From Pagrus major (taxonomy: Eukaryota; Chordata; Actinopteri; Spariformes; Sparidae), in contig NC_133216.1 of NCBI RefSeq assembly GCF_040436345.1, positions 14,030,110-14,094,109 of the forward strand: a stretch of 64,000 bases of DNA, read 5' to 3'. The translations under genes were made by a program, and so were the position numbers. Numbering within the stretch: position 1 is the stretch's first letter; each line of letters opens with the position of its first letter. The notes beneath the pieces are model-generated. The model had not been told where the DNA came from, did no database searches, and saw only the letters and a program-made list of their open reading frames with translations. This document shows, in pieces, positions 12,630 through 23,500 of this stretch.

Positions 12630-14388
12630 CCTGTAATGTTTCACCTGTAATGTGGGAAATTGGTGGAGTCCCTCTTAAGTCATAGCAGGCGGCAGAGCAC
12701 CGATATCAGCTGTGTAAGCAGCATCAGCAGATGTCCTGAGCTGAGGTATCAGGGGAGAAAGTGTTGGATCGGTGCATTCTTAAACAAAATCTAACAAGAA
12801 AGTCGGGGCATCAGATTTTTACTTGGATAAAAATGTCATGTACATCTTGACTCGCTTTTACACACAATAAATGTGAATCCATATTATCCAGCAGTCTAGC
12901 TGCAGCTTTCTGAGAGTTGGAAACTTAATTTGACAGATGAACTCTCTGATTTTGTTCTAGCCCGGAGGCAGAAATTCTCAAATCCCCCACTTTTCTTTCC
13001 AGTTCACTGGGAGACATTTGGGGACCATTATGAAGCTTTGCTCAACCAGAGCAAAGGGAATATCCAACTACCTTCAATGTGCGAGCCCACTCAAACAGCT
13101 ACAATAGACAGAAGACATGACAATGTTTAACTGTAATGCGACTCAACTATCTTAATCGCCATTAATCCAACAGTTTTTGTCCATTTGTGTAGGTCTTGGT
13201 TTTGGTGGCAGCAGACTATGAATGATAGCTCAGACGTCATCCAACTGCTGTCAGCATCATGGGACACCTTAATCCTCCACCATGGTTGTGATGATTCAAC
13301 CAAATCTCATATCAAACTATTACAACCTTACAATGGAAATCAAAGTCTACAACTGCACGGCTGGGGTCTTGCAACTCATTTATTCTAAACTAATTCAACT
13401 AATTTGTCATTTAATGACAATATTTCCAGGACAGCTGCTGAGTTTTCCAGCTTGAAAATCAGAAGCAAAGACCAGCGACAGCCCAGCAAATGTATATGAA
13501 AGCAGCAGGAGGTGGGTTAGCCCAATCAGCAGTCGGTTTTCAAGATGAAGCCTCAGTGAAGAAGAGAACTGACAATCACATATTGTTTGAAATGCCCTTC
13601 AATGAAAGTGTGATGTGACTTTTTCAGGCCAGCTTACACCCGTAATGTCAAACTTAATGTCTCAAATTTAGCTAAAGTGTTGATAGAAACATATTTTGCT
13701 CATCTCAAGCAAATCTCAGCAGGGTCTCTTGCACAAGTTACAACAAGTTAAACTTTGCTGTTTTCAGACGCTCAGTTGTGAAAACTTGCTACTTTTCCTG
13801 GTTTTACACCACCGTAAACAAAACATTTTTGGATTTGTACAATAAGTCGGACAAAACAAGATGTTTGAACGTGTGATTTCTGACGTTTTCACAATTTTCT
13901 GCTTCAATTAGTTTAGAAAAATGACAGATTAATCAATATTAGCTGCAGCTGTCTATTAGCCGTTATTCAGAGCTCTACATGTCTCCTACTCTGTGCTGTT
14001 ATAATATGCTGCCAAGACCCACTGAGACATCTACATGTGATTGAAGAAGCTGCATTAACTCGAGGCTGTAAATGGAAAACAATATTAATCTAGTGCTGAT
14101 GGGAAATAACAGTCTGTGACTCGCAATTTACTTCGATTTTGTTTGGTCCGGATCGCCTGAAATTGGTCTGGCTGGAGCTCCAGCAGCAGCTACTTCTCAG
14201 ACATGAAAGATATGATCAGAAACAATAAAGGAAAATAGGATCAGCAGCTGACAGACAGACAAGAACGACTGAATCTCTCTGAGGCTGCTGAGGAAGATTC
14301 AGGCGATTTATCCGTCTCTCCCAAAATTGTACGACTGCATCCCTCCTCCAGCACTGTGAGGAGGCAGCGTGGCAGGCTGGAGGCATGC

Positions 14389-14390
<2 letters not shown>
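12630..14390. other. Gene-poor stretch
   Basis: Nothing I can support apart from short chance frames. Confidence 0.35.

Positions 14391-14396
<6 letters not shown>

Positions 14397-14436
<40 letters not shown>
14397..14436 (+). repeat. (CA)n microsatellite
   Basis: First of three CA runs within 620 bases. Confidence 0.95.
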
Positions 14437-14439
<3 letters not shown>

Positions 14440-14577
14440 GGTGGGGCTTGTTGTCTCCCTTGAGGCCAATTCATAGCAAGATCTTCACTGAAAGCTGAGG
14501 AGCCGTAAATTGTTTGCCCTCTCTCTCTCTCCTCAGCTTAACTGCCAATTACCCAGATCTGACAATGGCCACTTTAA

Positions 14578-14579
14578 CA

Positions 14580-14618
<39 letters not shown>
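14578..14618 (+). repeat. (CA)n microsatellite
   Basis: Second CA run of the cluster. Confidence 0.95.
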
Positions 14619-14620
<2 letters not shown>

Positions 14621-14979
14621 CCTATATCAAGCTCAAAAGCAGCATTCCTATGGAGGATGATACATCCTCTGGGTCTCATTTCATCCCCAGTTTCAGAAAC
14701 AAATGGCCCTGAGCAGCAGCAATTTATTCATTTATTATATTCATATAAATTTCTACATTTTAAAGCTTTTATTTTCATGATTAGAGGAGGCAGGATGGAG
14801 GGTAGAGGTGTGGAGGAGCATCAACCACTGAGCTCGGTGTGGGTGGTTAACTGCTTTTTTAGATAGGACCGCCTGTGATGCGCAGAGGGCGGACATTTAA
14901 CAGGTGAAATGGGCGAGCTGGGACCAAATTCCTATTTTAACCACACACACATAGTTGGCCAGATCGATCAAACCATAAA

Positions 14980-14984
<5 letters not shown>

Positions 14985-15016
<32 letters not shown>
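14985..15016 (+). repeat. (CA)n microsatellite
   Basis: Third CA run of the cluster. Confidence 0.95.
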
Positions 15017-15017
<1 letters not shown>

Positions 15018-15559
15018 TTCCACACAGATGAAAGAATTTGCCATGTAACTCTTTCTTGATTATAAAAGATGCCAGTTAACACTAAAATTAACCCTGCGTA
15101 TTCAATTAATTTGCCTTTTTGAGATTATTTTACCATCAAGTCCAAAGTGTATATCGTCTAAACTCCCTCATGAGTCCCACAGACATCCTCTAACAGACCT
15201 TTAAATTGCTGAAAGAACATAAACAGGAAGATCAAAGTGAATTTTCTGTTTGAGAATGAGAGAGAAAAAGACTTTGACTTTGATTAAACACCTGAAATCA
15301 TTCATCTCAGCCGGGGTTTCATCCTGCTTTACGCGCACAGTGGAGCTGGTAGTAATGTGCGCCTGTTGATCAAACACAATTTCAGCCTCCATCAAACCTC
15401 AGAGAGTCACAACTGTTGCTCCATCAGCGCGCTGCATACGCTTTCACATCCTCTAAAAGCCTCTCTTCCACTGAACAGGTGGATGCTGACCATATTAGAG
15501 AATCACACAGTAACTTACATGTCTAAGTTCTTGCATGCGGTCCTTCATGGTTCCGGTAA

Positions 15560-15800
15560 ATCACTCTTATCCCTCCAGTTGTCTCCTGGATGTGTGAGAT
15601 GATGGAGCGGCGGGGCGGAGACCGACAGGATGTTGAGAGACCGACCGGGCGAGGATGCGCGTCTGGCGGCGGCGAGAGGCGGTGATTTTCCCCCTGTGGA
15701 CACTGGGATGGTGGTGGGGCCACTTCACACAGCCCGGTGACGCGCACTAAAGGTGAGGCGAGGCCTTCCGCAGTTAACCCATTACACACCCTCAACTTCC
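15560..15800 (+). other. Isolated CpG-rich patch, possible first exon
   Basis: A GC- and CpG-rich island in A/T-rich surroundings, about 2.4 kb beyond the bud23 stop codon. A short plus-strand frame (ATG near 15632, includes RPGEDARLAAARGGDFPPVD) is closed within the patch. A good donor (CTAAAG then GTGAGG) follows 15752. No later exon was found. It could be an unmethylated regulatory island. Confidence 0.3.
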
Positions 15801-16269
15801 TCCTCTGCCAGCACTAATTAATCTGCTTTAACGAGCCTCCTCCACAAGTTTCTCTGCTGTGCCTTTGTTAAAGTCAGTCCGACAAGGCTGGAGGCTGTGT
15901 TGGCAGGAGGTGACCAGCTCAGAGTGTGTCTGAGTGCTGAAATTGTGTTGGATCTGGTTATCGATTGAGCAGGTTCAGAGATAACGCCCAGGTGGTTCCC
16001 CCTTGTGCCAAAGCGCACAGCGACCTCTGTCGGCCACACATGGTGCTGACTGGTATGGAAGCAGTAATTATTAAAAGGTTATTAAAAGAAATACACGACA
16101 TTTGCTTTTACAGGTCTGCATTAATAAATATATTAATAAACTATAAATAAATAATAAAAGATAATAAAATGAAATATTGGAGGCACTACAGGTGAGATGG
16201 GGATATTCTGTCAGTGAAACCTGTAAATTGTGATTTTGTTGTTCTGTTCTGTACATCTACATCTGCGAC

Positions 16270-16505
16270 ATCTATTGCATGTCTGTCAGTCCTGGGAGAG
16301 GGATCCCTCCTCTGTGGCTCTTCCTGAGGTTTCTTCCATGTTTTTTTTCCCTGTTAAAAGGTTTTGTTTTTCTCAATATGGCAAGTTTTTCTTCACTCGA
16401 ATCAAGGGTCTAAAGACAGAGGATGTCGCTCACTGTACAGATTATAAAGCCCACTGAGGCGATGTGATTGTGGATTTAGCCTTTATAAATAAAATTGATT
16501 TGATT
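16270..16505 (+). repeat. GTCCTGGGAGAGGGATCCCT interspersed repeat
   Basis: GTCCTGGGAGAGGGATCCCT, CTGAGGTTTCTTCCATG, CTGTACAGATTATAAAGCCC and an AAATAAAATTGATTTGATT tail, in the order known from fish 3' regions. Confidence 0.6.
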
Positions 16506-17100
16506 TATGGAAACATTTCTAACTAAAAGCCAAGATATCTTCATGAAACTTCCCCAGGTGATTACTTACGGTCTGTATAAAGCTTACCCACTCACATTTT
16601 CATATAGAATAACCGAAAATTGTAAAACTGAATTCAATGTTCTAAAGTCATCCCAATTTATAAATAAAATGTGGAGTCATTTTTCTATATTTCTTTGTTT
16701 TTTGTGGAAAAAAATAGAAAATTGGGAGGTTTTATATTTAACATGTGGCACTGTTAGTGTAACGGACCGCTTAGATTAAGACAATTATTTTTTGTTTTAG
16801 AAGTTTTCTAATATTTTATGTTTGAATATGCATATGAGGCTCTAATTAAATAATATGTAATACTGTGCATGGATGTCCAGAACAGAATTATGAACTAAAA
16901 TGAACACCTGAGTGTGTCATTTTAACGCTTTCCTTTAACTAGTCTGAAGTCAAGATGGATGAAAAATAGCTCAAAATCTTAAAATTGACCAGTGTGTACC
17001 AGTATTTTAACCTATAGTTTCTTTCTTTTTTTTTTTCTTAGGATCCCTTCAGATGCCCAGTTTGGTTTCCTAATTTGTCAAGAAATTCTTCTTTTATTCG

Positions 17101-17414
17101 TTAAAGGTGCAATATGTAAGAATTGGCTACCTGTCCAAGGTCACTCCAAACAAAGAGCGGGCATCATTTCACCAGAGTAACTGCTAACTGCAGCTAATTG
17201 TAGTTGCTGTTAGCTAGTAAGCTCAGTTAGCCGTGCAGCTAGTGATCCAGACTGGGAGCTCGGCGTGGTGTTACGAGACAGGTTTTTTTTTTAAATCTTG
17301 GTAACAAAATACATAGAAGTCTTTGAATAACGTCAGACCTGTTACTTCTTCACATTCTGATAAGTTCAGTTAGTTTTTGAATGTTTTAAACCTAACTTCC
17401 TACATATTGCACCG
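17101..17414. mobile_element. MITE with GGTGCAATATGTA terminal inverted repeats
   Basis: Begins AAAGGTGCAATATGTAAG and ends TACATATTGCACC, matching inverted ends of about 13 nt. The body carries the GCTGTTAGCTAG and TAGCCGTGCAGCTAG phrases found in many teleost copies. Length about 310 bp, non-coding. Confidence 0.75.
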
Positions 17415-17929
17415 TCACTGTGGTATATTTTATTCTTTTAACTTATTTTAATGACCTTTTCAGTGGCCTACATGGTATTATGTTATACAGTAGGTCTTTT
17501 GAGTACTAATCTCCTGATAATATTTCTCTTCATAAACAATCAAACGTAAACAAACTAAAAATTGTCTAAAAAAATATTTAGGTATATTCGCTGCAGCAAA
17601 CTGTTATTTTATTTAATTTGAAAGTTAATTTCATTCTATTTTTCCCTCATGAGTTTGTTTTTAAATACTGTCTCTTCTCTTTTTGTAATCGCATTATCTT
17701 TATGTGTATCATTTTGCATATCCCATCTTCTTTACAGGGTGTTTTTTGTTACATGAGCAGTGCATTTTTTTCATAGAAGCTTGGAGGTTGTTTATTCAAT
17801 TTCTCCTTAATTCTGGGAAAATAACTACATATAAACACAACTCTCTGGTTTTGCTGATTTTTAATTGATAAAATTCTTCAGATAGTACAATAAACAGCTG
17901 ATAAGAGATTGGAAATGTGACATTTGTTC

Positions 17930-18218
17930 ATTTATAAAAGATTTATTTCTATGAGACTGTTGTAGCTGTCAACTCTGTCCCCATTGCGCACGATGTCCGT
18001 CTTCCAGTCAACATGGAGAGTTCAGTCTTACCACCATTTGTGAGAAACAAATTGCCACTCAACCAAATATAAAAATTATTCAGCCGTGATAGCACTTTAC
18101 TCTTGCACCTCATCCACTTGAATTAAAGAGCTGAGATCAAACACTGCAGTTCCAGAGGTGACTGTGTGCAGGGTGGAACAGGCGGGAGCTAATGAAGGCA
18201 CAGCTGCATGACTCAGAG
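17930..18218 (-). other. bud23: bud23 3' untranslated region
   Basis: Sequence after the bud23 stop codon on the minus strand. An AATAAA (TTTATT on the plus strand at 17942-17947) lies about 270 nt past the stop and is the likely polyadenylation signal. The true end is inferred. Confidence 0.55.
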
Positions 18219-21200
18219 CTAAAAATGAGGTCTTCTCTGACGTCCAGTGTATTTTGTGTCAGCCCGAACCTCCCTGCAGGCCAACAAACACACAGCAGAG
18301 ACAGAAGAGGTGTCAGCTAGTGTCACAGAATGCAGCTAATCTAGACTTAAGTATATTACATCATTTAGAACATGAAAATTTATGTTCATAAAGTTGTATA
18401 CATACCGTCCTTGTCTCCTCCTCCTCTCCTTCTTCTCCAAGATCCAGTCTCGTCCCTTCTTCGCTGATTTTCCTTTCATGTTCTTGAACCGGCATCTGTG
18501 AAAAAACAAACAGTGGCTGATTAGCTTATGTAGAAACACACCTTGTTCTTTGTGGCAAACTGCCTCCAAATCTCTGCCTCCGATGCAAAGAGTCCAGCCT
18601 CTTTATGAAACAGAAGAACAAGTTGAACATCGTTATGTAAAAGAGAGGAAAAGCTGGCCGACAGGGTTTTAAGTCAGACAGAACGATGACCCTTTTCACA
18701 TTTCTCTTGGTCTGTTGGCTTCATCAAAGCAGGTATGACTGAACCTGCACTTAACATGGCCAAGACCTGCTTACTGGCCCTAATAAATCTGAATCTTTAA
18801 CTGGTTGTTTCAACTAAAGTGGATAATACAAATCAGAGTAAAGTAGGGCTCCAACTAAAGCTTATTAGAGAAGAATTAGAAAATATAAAGAAATAACCAA
18901 GTGGAGAACTGGGCATCTGCTTTACATGCAAATTCTCATTTCAGCGGTGAGCATTTTAAGAAAACAAAGAAAAAACATATTTTCATAATTTTTCATCCGA
19001 TGGCCTCAGGCTCCATCTCATCACACAGCATCTTTCATAGATTCATACAGTAGATTATAAACCAACAAACGAATATATCCATGTAAACTCTGGTGGCTGA
19101 ACCAAACTCTGCTTCTTCCAACTATGTAAAGAGATGAATTCAGCTATCACACTAATCTGATTACAGCTGATGTGAATATCTTTACCTTTGTCCTGAAAAC
19201 TGGACCTGGTTCTGAACAGATCTGTCTGAAGTTTCTGATCCCAAACCCTGAAAACAAAAGAAGATTACAGTCATCATAATGTAGCTGACAGGAAATGCAC
19301 ACATCCACAATAAAACACTAACTTCTCCTTTTCTTACTTTGGGCAGGACTCCTGATGCTCCAGCAAACAGACACAGGAAGAACCTGGAAACAAACAAGAT
19401 GTGTAAATGTTTATTTTAATGTGTGATAATTCATCACGAGATAAATGTGACAAACAGTTGAGTCAATATGAATGTCATCATGTTCTAATTAGCCCTGTGT
19501 TGCAAGTACACTGCTGCTAATTTCACAGGCTATTAAGTAGGAATCAATTGCAGACGACTGCAGCTGAACGTGTCAAAATAAAAGCCCGGTGTCTGGTAGG
19601 TACTGACTTTTTAGCCTTGCTGCTGTTGGGATAATCTACCACCATGCCTCCACTGAATCCTGCCTTCATGGCCTGCGTTGTGATCAGCTCAAGCTTTAGA
19701 GAGGGAAGAAGAAGACTGAGGGTGAGGAAGAGAATCAGGAGAAAAACTCAGGTTTTATAGCAACCATTAACAAATTGAAATCACCTGTTCTGAGTTTTCT
19801 GGATAAAGCTGAAAAACTGCACGTGCGCCTCTTGACTGAAAGATAAAAAGAAAGGAGAAGTTAGTAAAGGTCTCAATAATCAAATATGGTATCAGGGTGT
19901 TTGAATTTGTGTCAATGAAGTCAACAAGAGTGATAAAACCTCACCAGAGAAGAGTATAGCGTACTAAAGAAGTTGTAGAGTCTCTTTGGCGGACTATGTG
20001 TCCTCTTGTCTGCATTACAGAGCCACTGCAGGGCAGAAATACTGACAGGGAATAAAGCAAAATGTAAAAAAGTCAGAAAAATTCTAAATTAATCCAAAGA
20101 ATATCCTTGTGTTTTCAAAACAGCCATTATTTGTTCTTCACCTGATGCAGCCGTCAAAAGTGCCGGGTCGGAAAGGCATCCCCTGGCCCATGTCCCCGAC
20201 TAAAAGGTCTCCCTCTACTTCTCTGTCCAGTGCAACATCTGACACGGGGAAGACGAATAATAAAGAAAAAATATGAAAATACATGTGAAATGATCTAGCT
20301 GTTTTGTGTAACAGTTGAAATGTCACGCAGCAGGAAAAAAAAAAGAAACCTCTGATTTAATCTGTTTAAGATGCAAAACCATCAGACTTAAAACAAGTTG
20401 CACGTTCTGTAAAAAGTGCATAAAAAAAAAAAAAAAAAATCTGGAAAGACATCATTTAATTTGTATCTCATTATTTAGATAGCCAAAGTCCCAGATGATA
20501 TTTGGATAGTATCACGTTGTTGCTTTATTTATTTTTTTGGTCTTCCATCCAGCTGGCGCTTCCTGTTTAAATGTAAGGACGTTAAACTAACCTAACATTG
20601 CAGTGCTGATGTCGACTCCAACCCAGTAATGTCCCTCCTCTGACAGGTAGTCTCCACTGAGACCAGAGCCGCACCTAAGAGACAGACAATGTACATCCTA
20701 TTTAGACAATGCTAAATATAACAATTAACTTACCAAAACAATGTGTTTTATTTCTTTTTTTTTAATCAAGTTAATAGTGTAATACGGCATGTAAACATAG
20801 TCAGTGTCCCCCCCCACTCACCCCACATCTAGCAAGAAGCATGCCTGTCCTTCAGGCAGGTTTAAAAGCTCTACAGCTCTCTCTGACATCTGGGTCTGGA
20901 TCTCAATCATTCGAGTGCTGTGAAGCAACAAAACAAAGATTTCAGTTACAGTTTGATACAATACCTCTTATATGGAAAGACATTCTTGAAGCAAATCAAA
21001 GCTCTTGAACTACCGCTCTAAAGCAAGTCCACAGTATCAGACAAGGTATTCTGTATATACACATAAAAAATGTTTTTTATCTAAACGGTAAATCCAACTT
21101 AAAACAGGATTTAAAACATGGCTATAAATACCAGTGACTTTCAATGTTTTATTATTTGTCATTCTACGACACTAGGTTGCACAACAAATGGCAAGTTGTA

Positions 21201-22361
21201 GTCTCTTTATGCTACCTCAGAAAATATTAAATATAAATTATCTGGGGTCTTACTTTTAAGAGTAATAAAAAAGTAACCAGGAGTCAGATGAAAAACATAT
21301 TTGTTGACAAACATTATGGATTTTCCCTTCAGTCAGGAAGATGTGCACAAATAAGACCCAGACTCACTTCTGAGAGTATTTCTTTGCCTCTGCTTCATTG
21401 TAGAACTGCAGGGATGAGAACAAATCAGATTAATACATCAATAAAACAATTTTAATAATAACATAATTAACTTTATTTATATTCAGGTTCAGCTCAAAAA
21501 ATTGGGATATCAAGGAAAAGTTGTTTTAATTTTGACGATTATGGCTTACAGCTCATGAAAATAAAAAAATCCAGTATCTCAAAATATTAGAATATTACAT
21601 AAGACTAATCAAGGTTCAAGACAAAAGGTTTATAATACAGAAATGTCGACCTTCCGAAAAGTATGTTCATTTATGCAGTCAATACTTGGTCTGGGCTCCT
21701 TTTGCACAAATTACTGTATCAATGCGGCGTGGCAGTTACTAGTAGTTTTGGTACTGTGGGCAGGTGCCAAGTCCTGCTGGAAAAGGAAATCAGCATCTAC
21801 ATACTGTATGGAGATGCTGATTTCCTTTTCCAGCAGGACTAGTAACTGGTTTGCATTGAGTGCATAAATTAACATACTTTTCATATTCTAATTTTTTTTT
21901 TTACTAACAGATTTTTGATTTCCATGAGCTGTAAGCTATAATCATCACACAAGGAAGGTGAGTTAAAACAAGAAGGCAGAACAGAAAAAGTAAAAACACA
22001 AAAAGAAAAGAGTCATTACATTAGCTGCCAGCTGACTCCACTGCAGCCACAGTATGTACCTCTTATGCATTATCATTACAGCAGACTTCACTGGCACTGG
22101 CACACTCAAACCAGCACGCTAGAGCTAATTCCCCTATTAAAGAAGGAAATATAGAGTATGTAGCCCTCTGTCTAGTCAACATCACTAACGTTAGCATACT
22201 AGCTAGTTATATTCTCTCAGGCCAGAAGAGGGGACCTTTAAAGACTCCTGCTGTAACAGGGGAGTCCACAGTTAGCCTAGCAGCTAAAAGCTACAACAAA
22301 CAGCGTCACTGACCACTTCTGGAGGAGCTGTGTGCTCAGGCCGTCGGCAGCTGGAGGCCAT
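18219..22361 (-). CDS. bud23: Bud23, 18S rRNA (guanine-N7)-methyltransferase, 12 exons, 282 aa
   Basis: This nuclear enzyme (older name WBSCR22) methylates N7 of one guanine in 18S rRNA during small-subunit maturation, and in other species it works with Trmt112. Coding exons read on the minus strand: 22361-22314, 21405-21368, 20917-20822, 20674-20592, 20238-20142, 20041-19945, 19835-19785, 19693-19608, 19383-19338, 19247-19186, 18495-18406, 18273-18219. All introns are GT-AG and all phases join, giving 849 nt including TAG. Human BUD23 has 281 aa. The start reads [16 protein letters not shown]. The SAM-binding loop [15 protein letters not shown] is split across exons 3 and 4, and [10 protein letters not shown] and [15 protein letters not shown] follow. 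The C-terminal basic domain ends [11 protein letters not shown], like the human TGRKRKPRF. It sits head to head with dnajc30. Identification is secure; exon edges come from splice consensus and phase. Confidence 0.96.
21490..21980. mobile_element. Internally deleted DNA transposon in bud23 intron 1
   Basis: Imperfect terminal inverted repeats face each other: GCTTACAGCTCATGAAAAT (21544-21562) and ATTTCCATGAGCTGTAAGC (21918-21936), within longer similar flanks. The middle holds a perfect 29-bp inverted repeat (21770-21798 and 21812-21840) with a 13-nt loop. The body resembles a teleost cut-and-paste element with GTCAATACTTGGTCTGGGCT-type sequence, here shrunk to about 0.5 kb with no transposase. 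Confidence 0.7.
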
Positions 22362-22471
22362 AGTTATCCCTGTGTTTGTGTCGGTCTATGAAGACAACCC
22401 GTTAAACTGTAATATCAGTTCATAAACAAGCTAAATGTTGTGGTAGCAGACGGTCCACACGTGAAGAGCAA

Positions 22472-22479
22472 TGACGTCA
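22472..22479. promoter_or_regulatory. Perfect CRE palindrome upstream of bud23
   Basis: TGACGTCA, the full palindromic CREB/ATF site, lies about 110 nt upstream of the bud23 ATG. It is a plausible proximal promoter element of bud23. The role is inferred from position. Confidence 0.5.
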
Positions 22480-22499
22480 CACGCAAGCGACGTAAGAAC

Positions 22500-23350
22500 T
22501 ACTTCTTCGTCGAGTTAATTGAGGTAACCCACGCTTACATCGCCCCCTACTGTGCACCGAGGTAGATACTGACTGGCATGATATGATGCGAAAATGTATA
22601 CTGTTTTTACAAAAACTGTTTATGTTTTGTGTTTTTTTACAAACTTTATTCACAACAAAATTTGTCATTGTAGGAATAATAATTTGCATGCCATAAAACG
22701 ATATAATAAATACATATATTTAAAAATGATACATAGATAAATGGAGAAATAAAAAGACATAAAATCAAAATAAATAAAATAAAAAAATGTAAGTAAGGCA
22801 AAATAAAAGTAAGGGATTTTCATAATTCTGGCAGTCTGTCCTCGACCAGAAGTTCTTACACAAACTCTTTTTTTTTCAACCAATTTTAAACAACATACAG
22901 CATTTACAGTTATAGTAACAGTAGATATCCATAAAATACATACAACAATTATTAATCATTAATCATAATTCATCAATAAATAAAATTAGCAAATGACATA
23001 AAACAAAAGATACTATAAAACACAAACAGAGAGAATTGCACATTGTATAGGCTACTGCCATCTGCTAATTCTAGTATTAATGACTTGCTTTTACACTAAG
23101 CTTTCTTAAATATATTTAGTATAGTTTCAAATATTTTCCACCCTTCAAATATCCGCATTTATGTGTATGAAATATAACGATTTCAAGTCTTTGTTCTGAA
23201 TGACAAAATAGAAAGAAAGGAAAAAAGTTGAAAAATTTTAATTAACACCAAATGAAACCTAAATTTAAGATAAACCTCTTTATTTCTTTAAAGCCGATTT
23301 GTGACTTCAAATCGATTTTTATTTTCCACCAAATATATAATAATATATAA
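22500..23350. other. AT-rich spacer between the divergent bud23 and dnajc30 promoters
   Basis: About 850 bases of A/T-rich sequence with many short TAAATAAA-like runs. I see no gene, RNA or clear repeat boundary. The head-to-head pair therefore has two separate proximal promoters rather than one compact shared promoter. Confidence 0.5.
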
Positions 23351-23359
23351 CTCTTTACG

Positions 23360-23448
23360 TTCCCGCCATTCTGCGAAATGATTGGTCGTGTATGATAAGT
23401 ACTTCCTGTAAACATTGACTCTCATTGGATGCTCGTCCTGTGACGTAG
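23360..23448 (+). promoter_or_regulatory. Probable dnajc30 proximal promoter
   Basis: Just upstream of the dnajc30 ATG (23501) lie an E2F-like TTCCCGCC (23360-23367), two inverted CCAAT boxes (ATTGG at 23381-23385 and 23424-23428), an ETS-like ACTTCCTG (23401-23408) and a CRE-like TGACGTAG (23441-23448). The cluster is typical of a TATA-less housekeeping promoter and puts transcription start shortly before 23501. That supports using the first ATG. No expression data are available here. Confidence 0.5.
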
Positions 23449-23500
23449 CCGGACGCTGCCGTCGGTTTTCCGGCAAGCTCACCGCTCCGTTCTCGGCAAA

